Both the position numbers and the translations under genes were made by a program. This document shows positions 8,670-16,265 of a stretch of DNA of 33,098 nucleotides, in pieces. The stretch lies in the NCBI GenBank assembly GCA_902613795.1, contig CACMIP010000007.1, forward strand, positions 1-33,098. The letters are read 5' to 3'. The notes under the pieces are model-generated. The model saw only the letters and a list, made by a program, of their open reading frames with translations, was not told the origin of the DNA and did no database searches. The stretch is from an uncultured OCS116 cluster bacterium. GTDB taxonomy: Bacteria > Pseudomonadota > Alphaproteobacteria > Rhizobiales > TMED25. The stretch's first letter is position 1, and every line of letters begins with the position of its first letter.

Positions 8670-9269
8670 ATGAGTATTGAAGTAATTTTCGCACTGTTTA
8701 TTTTTGCATTCGTTGCCTCAATAACGCCGGGTCCGAATAATATCATGCTAATGGCTTCTGGAACCAACTTTGGCTTTCGTAAAACTTTTCCCCACATACT
8801 AGGTATCAATATTGGATTTAGCACACTCGTCTTTGGTGTCGGAATTGGTCTGATGGAAGTATTTAATGCAATTCCTTTTACACAAATAATTCTTAAATTT
8901 CTATGCGGAGGTTATCTAATATATCTATCATACAGAATTGCAGTATCCTCATCAGGCATTGAAAAAGATGGTGAACAAAAATCAAAACCATTATCATTTT
9001 TGCAGGCTTTACTATTTCAGTGGGTAAACCCAAAAGGTTGGAGCATGTCATTGACTGCAATTTCTATATACTCACCAACAAATTCATTATCAGGTATTAT
9101 CCTCGTAACCGCGGCCTTTTCACTTGCAAATCTACCATGCCAATGTTTATGGGCTTTACTTGGCCAACAATTTCGTCGTTTTATGACTAATAGCAGATTG
9201 AAAATATTCAATTATTCTATGGCAGGCCTTCTGTTACTTACACTTTTTCAAATAATAATAATTAGCTGA
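8670..9269 (+). CDS. LysE/RhtB-type amino-acid exporter
   Basis: This 199-residue integral membrane protein begins with a hydrophobic helix and the family hallmark TPGPNN (about residues 19-24). About six hydrophobic segments follow, as in LysE/RhtB translocators, and WVNPKGW near residue 116 is also typical of the family. These proteins export amino acids or their derivatives across the inner membrane; the substrate cannot be deduced. It lies 10 nt after the sirtuin gene on the same strand without a clear ribosome site, so the two may be cotranscribed. The next 93 bp before the AbrB-type gene hold no convincing hairpin terminator. Confidence 0.88.
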   Translation: MSIEVIFALFIFAFVASITPGPNNIMLMASGTNFGFRKTFPHILGINIGFSTLVFGVGIGLMEVFNAIPFTQIILKFLCGGYLIYLSYRIAVSSSGIEKDGEQKSKPLSFLQALLFQWVNPKGWSMSLTAISIYSPTNSLSGIILVTAAFSLANLPCQCLWALLGQQFRRFMTNSRLKIFNYSMAGLLLLTLFQIIIIS

Positions 9270-9362
9270 GCTTGATGGTAATTTTTCATCATAATTACGG
9301 CTTGTAATAATTATATATTGTATTACTTTAAAGGTACCTATTAATAACCAAATTCACACTAG

Positions 9363-10412
9363 ATGCACAATTTCATTGTTAAGAATATTATATCTTTATT
9401 AATGGGTTTTGTTGGTGGGTATATTTTTGCTTATTATAATTTTCCTCTGCCATGGATGCTTGGCTCTTTTACGATTTCACTTTTTTTATCAATACCTATT
9501 GGTTACTTTGACATTGACAATAGGCTACGAAGAGTTGCTTTACCAATTCTAGGTGTTTTAATCGGTACCTCTTTTACACCCGAAATTTTAGAGCAAATCT
9601 ACAACTGGCCCAAAGGAATCTCCCTTGTATTCATCTATGCCTTTGTTGTGTCCATAATCGGTTACATTTACTATCGTAACATCGCCAAATGGGATGTTGT
9701 AACATCAATATTTTCTGCACCCCCAGGTGGCTTAGCAGAATTAGTATTTATTGGCTCTGATGCTGGTGCAGATGAGAGAAAAATGATACTTGTACACTCA
9801 CTACGGATTGCTCTAGTGGTCATTACCAGTGCTATAATCATTAAATTCTATTTCAATACAGATTTTGCTCGCATTATTATAGAAAATCCTCCGCTACACC
9901 TTATTGGTTTTGCGGATTGGTTTATCATGCTGTTCTGTGCAGTGGTAGGTAGTATTTTAGGTTTGAAGTATAAATTACCCGGAGGCGCTCTCTTTGGCGC
10001 ACTTCTGCTAAGTGCCTTTTTTCACCTCACATCATTAACGGAAGTGAAACCACCCTCTTTTATTGTTGCTTCAGCACAGATTATACTTGGCACAAGTCTT
10101 GGGGTAAGATTTCATGGCATCACAAAAAAAGAATTCAAAGATACCGTTACTCATGGCTTCGTTATGGCAATCATAATGATAAGCACAGCTCTAGCCATCG
10201 GAGTTATAAGTAGTAATATCGTAGATATAGATCCAAGAGCCTTGTACTTATCTATGGCGCCCGGTGGATTTACCGAAATGCTTCTACTTTCACTTGCAAT
10301 CGGGGTAGAGTCGGCTTTTATAGCAACTTGTCATTGTCTAAGAATTTTTTTAATATTATCATGCATACCGTTTGCATCATATGTGACAAAAAATAAGAGG
10401 AGTCATAAATGA
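9363..10412 (+). CDS. AbrB-family membrane protein (internally duplicated)
   Basis: This 349-residue protein is almost entirely hydrophobic helices. It shows the two-fold repeat of the AbrB (PF05145) family. PLPWMLGS (28-35) corresponds to LPGGALFGALL (205-215), and APPGGLAELVF (119-129) to MAPGGFTEMLL (298-308). The family was named for a supposed link to ammonia monooxygenase regulation, but it is better regarded as putative transporters of unknown substrate. The stop codon overlaps the next start by 4 nt (ATGA), so translation is probably coupled to the downstream tartrate-dehydratase-like enzyme. Uptake of that enzyme's substrate is a reasonable but unproved role. Confidence 0.85.
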   Translation: MHNFIVKNIISLLMGFVGGYIFAYYNFPLPWMLGSFTISLFLSIPIGYFDIDNRLRRVALPILGVLIGTSFTPEILEQIYNWPKGISLVFIYAFVVSIIGYIYYRNIAKWDVVTSIFSAPPGGLAELVFIGSDAGADERKMILVHSLRIALVVITSAIIIKFYFNTDFARIIIENPPLHLIGFADWFIMLFCAVVGSILGLKYKLPGGALFGALLLSAFFHLTSLTEVKPPSFIVASAQIILGTSLGVRFHGITKKEFKDTVTHGFVMAIIMISTALAIGVISSNIVDIDPRALYLSMAPGGFTEMLLLSLAIGVESAFIATCHCLRIFLILSCIPFASYVTKNKRSHK

Positions 10413-11563
10413 AAATTATTGACATCGTGGAAAACTCAATAAAGCTTAATCTTTCTCTAAGTAATTCAATGTTCTCATTTAAAGAAATGACAACATCAAT
10501 TGTCAAAGTAGTAATAGATGATGGTGTAAATACACACACAGGTTATGCATTCAATTCTACGGGTAGGTATGCATGCGGTGATCAAATGCGCAATAGATTT
10601 ATACCTCGGCTTTTGAATGCTAATGATAACGATCTGCTTGATGATGAAGGATGCATAGATACAATGAAGGCCCTTCATGTAATGCTTGTCGGAGAAAAGC
10701 CTGGTGGTGACATGGAAAGATCTGTTCCCATTGGGACAATAGAAACAGCCTTATGGGATGCAATTGCAAAATCACAAGACCTGCCACTATATCAGCTATT
10801 ATCAATTAAATTTCCCAATTATAAATCAACTAATAAGATGTTTTGTTATGTTGGTGGTGGTTATTATGACGTGGGCAAGACCATTGATGATCTTAAAGAT
10901 GAGATAAAAAGAAATTTTGATAATGGTTATCGTTTAATGAAAATAAAAATAGGTGGCGCCCCCATAAAAGAGGATATTATGCGAGTCGAAGCGGCCATTG
11001 AAGCAACGGGCTCAGCAGAAAAAGTCGCTTTAGATGCAAATGGTGGCCTCAGAGAAAGCAATTATCTAAGCTATGCAAAAGAGCTATCTTCATATGGTTT
11101 AAAATGGTTTGAGGAGCCAGCACATCCATCAAATTTTTCAAGATACAATGAATTTATAAATCAATATGGCAATGCAGTTGCAGGAGGCGAAAATCTATAC
11201 TCGATTCAAGATTTTCTAAATCTAGCTAGATACGGTGGCTTTCGTGAGAGCCAGGACATAATTCAAATAGATGTACCCCAGAGTTATGGAGTCAGTTATT
11301 TCAATGAGGTACTAAAGGAACTAAAAGCAATTAATTGGAATGTAAGTTCGATTATGCCACATGGTGGCAACCAGATGTCACTTCATATAGCATGCGGTTT
11401 TGGTCTTTCAATGTGCGAAGCGTACCCAAATGTATTTGGAGTTTTTTCGGGTTATGATGATGATTACCAATTAAATGATGGATATCTCGAATTAAACGAT
11501 AATCCTGGGATTGGTTTTGAAGGTCAAAATGACCTCTTCAATTTATTTAAGAATATAAAATAA
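10409..11563 (+). CDS. D-tartrate-dehydratase-like enolase superfamily enzyme
   Basis: This 384-residue protein is in the mandelate racemase/muconate lactonizing group. Catalytic elements are visible: KIK (K178, K180), metal ligands D209 (LDANG), E235 (WFEEP) and E261 (GGEN), and H318 in MPHGGNQMS. Segments MTTSIV, GYAFNSTGRY, GEKPGG with ERSVPIGT, MKIKIGGAPIKED and GIGFEG match what I recall of Bradyrhizobium D-tartrate dehydratase. The five key residues all lie four positions before its K184, D213, E239, E265 and H322, as remembered. That enzyme dehydrates D-tartrate to oxaloacetate using Mg2+. The exact acid-sugar substrate here is not certain. The gene overlaps the AbrB-type gene by 4 nt and abuts the flavin hydroxylase gene with no gap. 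Confidence 0.82.
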   Translation: MKIIDIVENSIKLNLSLSNSMFSFKEMTTSIVKVVIDDGVNTHTGYAFNSTGRYACGDQMRNRFIPRLLNANDNDLLDDEGCIDTMKALHVMLVGEKPGGDMERSVPIGTIETALWDAIAKSQDLPLYQLLSIKFPNYKSTNKMFCYVGGGYYDVGKTIDDLKDEIKRNFDNGYRLMKIKIGGAPIKEDIMRVEAAIEATGSAEKVALDANGGLRESNYLSYAKELSSYGLKWFEEPAHPSNFSRYNEFINQYGNAVAGGENLYSIQDFLNLARYGGFRESQDIIQIDVPQSYGVSYFNEVLKELKAINWNVSSIMPHGGNQMSLHIACGFGLSMCEAYPNVFGVFSGYDDDYQLNDGYLELNDNPGIGFEGQNDLFNLFKNIK

Positions 11564-12709
11564 ATGCAGAAATATAAGATTGCGATCGTTGGTTCAGGTA
11601 TAATTGGTATGACATTAGCCCTACAATTGAGCGCAATTAATCATATAAATGTTACTTTGTTTGGGAAAAAGCCGAAATATAGCGAATTTAAAACTACAGC
11701 AATATTGACAACCTCATTTGAAATATACGAACGACTTTTAGACCTAAATAAGTCACATCCACAAATCTCAAAGTTAAAAAAATTTAAAATCATAGATGAA
11801 TTAAAAACAAAAAAGAAAATTATAGACTTTGATGCTACAGAAATTAATCTCGATTGCTTCGCCTATAACATACGAGATAATTTCCTGGCCGACAGACTTT
11901 ACAAAGAAATAAAAAATAATGATTCTATTATTTTTAAAAATGAATTTATAGAAGGTCTAGAGGATAACCTAAGCAAAACAATTCTAAATACATCAGACGA
12001 GACGGCGGAATTCGATTTGGTGATTGGTGCAGACGGACGCAATTCAATTATAAGAGAATTAGCTGAAATAAATTACTCCAAAAAAATCTACAAAGAGAGT
12101 ATTTTAGTTACCGAAGTTAATCATAGTATTCCAAATAACAACACCAGTTTTGAAATCCACCGAAATGGTAGTTTACTTACATCTGTTCCAACAACTAATA
12201 AAAAATCAGCAATTGTGATGATTGATGCTACTGAAAAGATTAATAATATTGACACGGATAATCTAAATAAAATAATCCATGATGGCCTCTCTACATACCT
12301 TGGAAATACAATCGTAAACGATAAATATTCGATATTTCCAAGCGAAACTATTAATGCCGAAAAATTATATAGAAATAGAGTAATGCTGGTTGGGGAGTCC
12401 GCGCATGTAATACCGCCTATCGGAGCTCAAGGCCTTAACCTGGGATTACGTGATATAATTACTTTTTACAATTTATTGTTAGACAGTAATGAAAAAGACC
12501 CTGGTACAAAAACCATTTTAAGTACATATAATAATATGCGATGGCTCGATATTTATAAAAGGTATAAGTCTGTAAATTTACTGTATCAAAGCATGATGAA
12601 TAACAATATAGGATATTCAGCTATAAGAAATATTGGCTTCTTGACTTTGAAAAAGTCAAGGAGAGTCCGAAATATACTCCTGACAGAGGGTTTGTCATTT
12701 AATAAATAG
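11564..12709 (+). CDS. UbiH/Coq6-like FAD-dependent hydroxylase
   Basis: The 381-residue protein has the three signatures of aromatic-ring flavoprotein hydroxylases: a dinucleotide-binding GSGIIG at 10-15, the DG motif GADGRNS at 155-161 and the FAD-ribityl motif GESAHVIPPIGAQGLNLGLRD at 277-297. The last motif normally begins GD; here aspartate is replaced by glutamate (E278). GQGLNLGLRD-type sequence is typical of ubiquinone-ring hydroxylases (UbiH, UbiF, Coq6), so a role in ubiquinone synthesis is likely. Its position directly after a sugar-acid dehydratase also allows a catabolic monooxygenase. It starts on the base after the previous stop codon, and an acyltransferase gene follows 10 nt later. 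Confidence 0.82.
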   Translation: MQKYKIAIVGSGIIGMTLALQLSAINHINVTLFGKKPKYSEFKTTAILTTSFEIYERLLDLNKSHPQISKLKKFKIIDELKTKKKIIDFDATEINLDCFAYNIRDNFLADRLYKEIKNNDSIIFKNEFIEGLEDNLSKTILNTSDETAEFDLVIGADGRNSIIRELAEINYSKKIYKESILVTEVNHSIPNNNTSFEIHRNGSLLTSVPTTNKKSAIVMIDATEKINNIDTDNLNKIIHDGLSTYLGNTIVNDKYSIFPSETINAEKLYRNRVMLVGESAHVIPPIGAQGLNLGLRDIITFYNLLLDSNEKDPGTKTILSTYNNMRWLDIYKRYKSVNLLYQSMMNNNIGYSAIRNIGFLTLKKSRRVRNILLTEGLSFNK

Positions 12710-12719
12710 TGCATTTGAC

Positions 12720-13586
12720 ATGAAAAGAATAAGGCAATTTATTGAATATTTATTTATACTCTTTTTTTATTACTTGATTTCACTATTCCCAGTGGCAATA
12801 GGGTCAAAGATAACAGGCTATCTATGCAGGTTGGTATTTATGTCTCTCTCTCGAAAGAGAAAAAATAGGCTTAAGAGCCAACTTTGTAAATATATGAATT
12901 TAAGCGAAAAAGAGTCGCATCAATATGCTAAATTAGTTTATTACCATTTTGGTCAGAATGTGGCCGAATTAGCAATGATAAAAACGATGCTGAAAAAGAA
13001 AAACTTCATCTATCCCAAGCTACCACATCAAGATAAAAAAGGTAATATTTATGTCGCAGCACATTTTAGTAATTGGGAAATCAATGGTGTACCATCATAC
13101 CAATCAGGTCAAAAAACTGCCTGCGTATATAGACATATAAGCAATCCATTCATTGATAGTTTTGTACTTAAACGAAGATCAAAAATCTTCACAGGCGGTT
13201 GTTACGAAAAATTTAATGTAACAGCAATGGATCTTACCAAATTAGTAAATAATAATATTAATATTGCTTTGGTTTGTGATGAAAGACGCTTCAATGGAGT
13301 CAAAATAGATTTTTTAGGGCATGAGGCCTATTGTAATACAATTCCAGCCGTACTGGCGCGCAGAACTGGCGCCGATATTTATACAATAAGAGCTAATAGA
13401 GAGAAAGACTCCAATTATACATTTGTTATTGATAAAATTGACATGGGAAAAAACAAGGATAAAGATAATACTATCTTGAACATCACAACTAAAATAAATA
13501 ATATTTATAGTAATTGGATATTATCAGATCCTTCCGAATGGTGGCTATGGAACCACGAGAAATGGAAACAAAAAAATGAAGAATAG
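12720..13586 (+). CDS. LpxL/HtrB-type lysophospholipid (lipid A) acyltransferase
   Basis: This 288-residue protein has an N-terminal membrane segment (about 8-26) and the catalytic H-x4-E/D motif HFSNWE at residues 115-120. Further family marks are the LVCDERR-type segment near 185, ARRTGA near 211, and the C-terminal WWLWNHEKWK. Enzymes of this family add secondary acyl chains to lipid A at the inner membrane, though some members acylate other lipids such as ornithine lipids. It is slightly shorter than the roughly 300-residue enterobacterial enzymes. Its 3' end overlaps hspQ by 11 nt, suggesting coupled expression. Confidence 0.85.
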   Translation: MKRIRQFIEYLFILFFYYLISLFPVAIGSKITGYLCRLVFMSLSRKRKNRLKSQLCKYMNLSEKESHQYAKLVYYHFGQNVAELAMIKTMLKKKNFIYPKLPHQDKKGNIYVAAHFSNWEINGVPSYQSGQKTACVYRHISNPFIDSFVLKRRSKIFTGGCYEKFNVTAMDLTKLVNNNINIALVCDERRFNGVKIDFLGHEAYCNTIPAVLARRTGADIYTIRANREKDSNYTFVIDKIDMGKNKDKDNTILNITTKINNIYSNWILSDPSEWWLWNHEKWKQKNEE

Positions 13587-13908
13587 TAAGAAAGCTACAT
13601 TTAATATTGGGCAAATTGTAAAACATAAATATTATCCATTCAGGGGTGTTGTATTTGATGTAGATCCTGAATATGCAAATACAGAAGAATACCTTATGTC
13701 AATACCTCAAAAAATTAGACCCACGAAAGATCAGCCATTCTATCATCTATTAGCAGAAAATAGTGAAACTGAGTATATTGCCTATGTATCAGAACAAAAC
13801 CTTGAATTAGACGACTCAGATGAACCCATTACACATGACGAGTTATATAACTTTTTTGATGAGTATGTTGATGGTACCTATAAATCAATAAAAAATCTCA
13901 AACACTAA
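13576..13908 (+). CDS. hspQ: HspQ heat-shock/hemimethylated-DNA-binding protein
   Basis: The 110-residue protein has the HspQ/YccV fold signature. This comprises FNIGQIVKHKYYPFRGVVFDVDPEY at about residues 9-33, RPTKDQPFYHLL at about 48-59, and YVSEQNLELDD near 74-84. HspQ is known as a heat-shock protein that binds hemimethylated DNA in E. coli and acts as an adaptor for the Lon protease. The gene begins inside the end of the acyltransferase gene (11-nt overlap) and ends 2 nt before the stop codon of the convergent IalB-like gene. No room for a separate terminator is left. Confidence 0.9.
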   Translation: MKNSKKATFNIGQIVKHKYYPFRGVVFDVDPEYANTEEYLMSIPQKIRPTKDQPFYHLLAENSETEYIAYVSEQNLELDDSDEPITHDELYNFFDEYVDGTYKSIKNLKH

Positions 13909-13910
13909 TT

Positions 13911-14396
13911 TTATTTATTATAAGCCTTTGTGAAACCAATTAGTGAAACTGAGGCGTCAATAGCTTTACCATTGACAGATATGAACCTCATTTTAATTAC
14001 ATTCCCGTCCTTTAACTGTTGTACAGTTGTATCATCAATTTCCAATAGTCCTTGGCACCCCTGTACGTTATAACATGCGTTATAAGGCATTGAGTTTGTT
14101 TGATTATCATCAATTTGATATAATACACCGCTTTGCAGTTTTACTCCGAGCGGTGCATGAATAAATAATTTCTTTTGCTGGCTATTGAGCTCCACAACTC
14201 CAACACGAGAAAACCAGACGGTTTGATCACCATAATCCATATTCTGTCCATAGCTTATCTGACAAATGGTGTTGGTATCTTTCGTTTCACAAATCTTATC
14301 CCATGAAGGTTTAATATCGTGATTATCGGCATATGCAGTTGACATAACAAACAAAAAAACAAAAAATGCTATTATATATTTATTTGGATGTAACAT
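13911..14396 (-). CDS. IalB-family (invasion-associated locus B) periplasmic protein
   Basis: I choose ATG at 14396, giving 161 residues, although an in-frame TTG lies four codons upstream at 14408. Residues 1-23 form a signal peptide ending STAYA, with cleavage before DNHD. The mature part starts with W-x3-C and a second cysteine (DKICETKDTNTICQIS). It also contains FIHAPLGVKLQSGVLYQID and a C-x4-GC pair. These fit the IalB family of small secreted alphaproteobacterial proteins. IalB was first linked to erythrocyte invasion in Bartonella, but homologues are common in free-living species and their biochemical role is unknown. The gene is monocistronic and convergent with hspQ. Confidence 0.82.
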   Translation of the reverse strand: MLHPNKYIIAFFVFLFVMSTAYADNHDIKPSWDKICETKDTNTICQISYGQNMDYGDQTVWFSRVGVVELNSQQKKLFIHAPLGVKLQSGVLYQIDDNQTNSMPYNACYNVQGCQGLLEIDDTTVQQLKDGNVIKMRFISVNGKAIDASVSLIGFTKAYNK

Positions 14397-14456
14397 TATA
14401 AAGTTCAAAAATTTTAAAAAGACACAATGTCTAAAAGAAATAATAACAGATTTTAA

Positions 14457-16265
14457 ATGACATTAAACATAAAAATTAAAACGTGGTTTATGATTTTAAT
14501 CATCCTTTTGGTTATTGTGTTAGCAAACATTGTTTCTGCGACTGAAATTTATGAACAAAATTCCATATCAATGCATGGGGAACCAAGTCTTGGTTCGAGA
14601 TTCGACAGCTATCAGCATGCAGATATAAATTCAACTCAAGGTGGTACTCTAAAGCTGTCTTCACTTGGGAGTTATGACTCAATGAACCCCTTTATTATAA
14701 AAGGAAGATCTGCATATGGTATTCGAAATTTTATATTTGAAAGCTTGTTATCTCGAAATTATTCTGAACCTTTTTCATTATACGGGTTAATTGCGGAGAA
14801 GATAATATACCCTGAAGATCGTAAATGGATTGAATTTCATATAAATGAAAAAGCTCATTTTTCAGATGGAAATAAAATCAAACCAGATGATGTACTATTT
14901 TCCTTTTACCAGTTAAGAGAATTTGGAAGACCTAATCATCGAAGTTATTACTCAAGAGTGAAGAAGGTTACAATAACATCCGATAGCAGCATAAAATTTT
15001 TAATAAATGATGATGATAATGATAGAGAGTTAATCTTAATACTGGGTTTAATGCCTATTTTACCCGAACATATTTATGGCAATGGAAAATTTTTGGAAGC
15101 GAATCTAGATACACCGATTGGGTCAGGTCCTTATACAGTTCACAAAATAGATCAAGGTAAAAATATCACTTATGCCAAAGATCCAAATTATTGGGCTGAA
15201 GATCTTAGCATAAATAATGGCATGAATAATTTTGAAAAAATTTCTATCGATTATTATCTCGATGATAATTCAAGATTTGAGGCTTTCAAAGCCGGTCTTT
15301 TTGACCTTTACCAGGTATGGGATCCCACAAGATGGAACAATTTAAAATCCGAAAAGAAAGTAATAAATGGTGATATAAGGCTCTTGAATATTTCTAAAAA
15401 GACGCCTGCTGGAATGCTTGGCTTGGCCATGAATACAAGAAAAGAGAAGCTATCAAATATAAATATCAGGTCTGCGCTATCCTCACTCTTTGATTTTGAA
15501 TGGATAAATAAAAATCTTTATCATGGCTTATATAACAGGACAGAAGGTTTTTACGATAATTCATATTTATCATCTGTAAACACTCCTATTTCCTCACAAG
15601 AGGCAAGTCTTATGGGTACGAGTGCCGTCGAAATGTATAATACAAACTATGCTAATTTTAAGTTATTAAAAAAGAAGAATATGAGAGATAAGTTGCAAGA
15701 TGCCATGAAAATCTTTCAGTCTAATGGCTATATTCTAGAAAATTCAAAGCTTATTGATGCAAAAACACAGGAACCATTTGTTATTGAATTTTTAATATCA
15801 GACAAAAGACAAGAAAAATATGCCCTTAATTATAAAAAAAATCTTGAGAAAATTGGTATTGAACTGATTATCACGATGGTCGACTCTACACAGTACCAAA
15901 AAAGGAAACAAAACTTTGACTTTGATATAATTGAGCATTTTTGGTACGCATCGCTATCGCCAGGTAATGAGCAATACTTTTATTGGGGGAGTAAGAGTGC
16001 AGACGATATAGGGAGCAGAAACTATGCAGGAATCAAAGATCAAAATATTGATAAAATGATAGATAATTTGATTGCCAGTAAAGAAAAAGAGGATTTTATT
16101 GCTGCGGCTAAGTCACTAGATAGGCTGTTGATTTCAGGTCATTACATCATACCTCTATTTCACTGGCCGCACCAATGGGTTGCAACAAGCAATCGAGTAA
16201 AGCAACCAGTAACATTATCACTTGATGGTTATAAGATTAATAGCTGGTCTATTAATGATGAGTAA
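14457..16265 (+). CDS. YejA-like periplasmic oligopeptide-binding protein (SBP family 5)
   Basis: This 602-residue protein has a signal peptide (about 1-28, cleaved after VSA) and the solute-binding family 5 fold. The early sequence is characteristic of the YejA group: MHGEPSLGSRFDSY, QGGTLKLSSLGSYDSMNPF, GRSAYGIRNFIFESLL and EPFSLYGLIAE. FSDGNKIKPDDVLFSF near residue 138 is the usual family-5 signature. YejA delivers peptides to the YejBEF ABC transporter. No permease or ATPase gene lies in this window, so it is an orphan here. The last 14 nt overlap the end of convergent mfd. An alternative is a binding protein for another ligand, but overall similarity favours peptides. Confidence 0.85.
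   Translation: MTLNIKIKTWFMILIILLVIVLANIVSATEIYEQNSISMHGEPSLGSRFDSYQHADINSTQGGTLKLSSLGSYDSMNPFIIKGRSAYGIRNFIFESLLSRNYSEPFSLYGLIAEKIIYPEDRKWIEFHINEKAHFSDGNKIKPDDVLFSFYQLREFGRPNHRSYYSRVKKVTITSDSSIKFLINDDDNDRELILILGLMPILPEHIYGNGKFLEANLDTPIGSGPYTVHKIDQGKNITYAKDPNYWAEDLSINNGMNNFEKISIDYYLDDNSRFEAFKAGLFDLYQVWDPTRWNNLKSEKKVINGDIRLLNISKKTPAGMLGLAMNTRKEKLSNINIRSALSSLFDFEWINKNLYHGLYNRTEGFYDNSYLSSVNTPISSQEASLMGTSAVEMYNTNYANFKLLKKKNMRDKLQDAMKIFQSNGYILENSKLIDAKTQEPFVIEFLISDKRQEKYALNYKKNLEKIGIELIITMVDSTQYQKRKQNFDFDIIEHFWYASLSPGNEQYFYWGSKSADDIGSRNYAGIKDQNIDKMIDNLIASKEKEDFIAAAKSLDRLLISGHYIIPLFHWPHQWVATSNRVKQPVTLSLDGYKINSWSINDE

Noticed and set aside
9270-9362. A weak inverted repeat between the LysE-type and AbrB-type genes
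   Set aside because: Only about five base pairs of stem and no following T run, so it is not a credible terminator.
9363-10412. Reading AbrB as the transcription factor of that name
   Set aside because: The protein is wholly membrane-embedded with the PF05145 duplication; the DNA-binding AbrB of Bacillus is unrelated.
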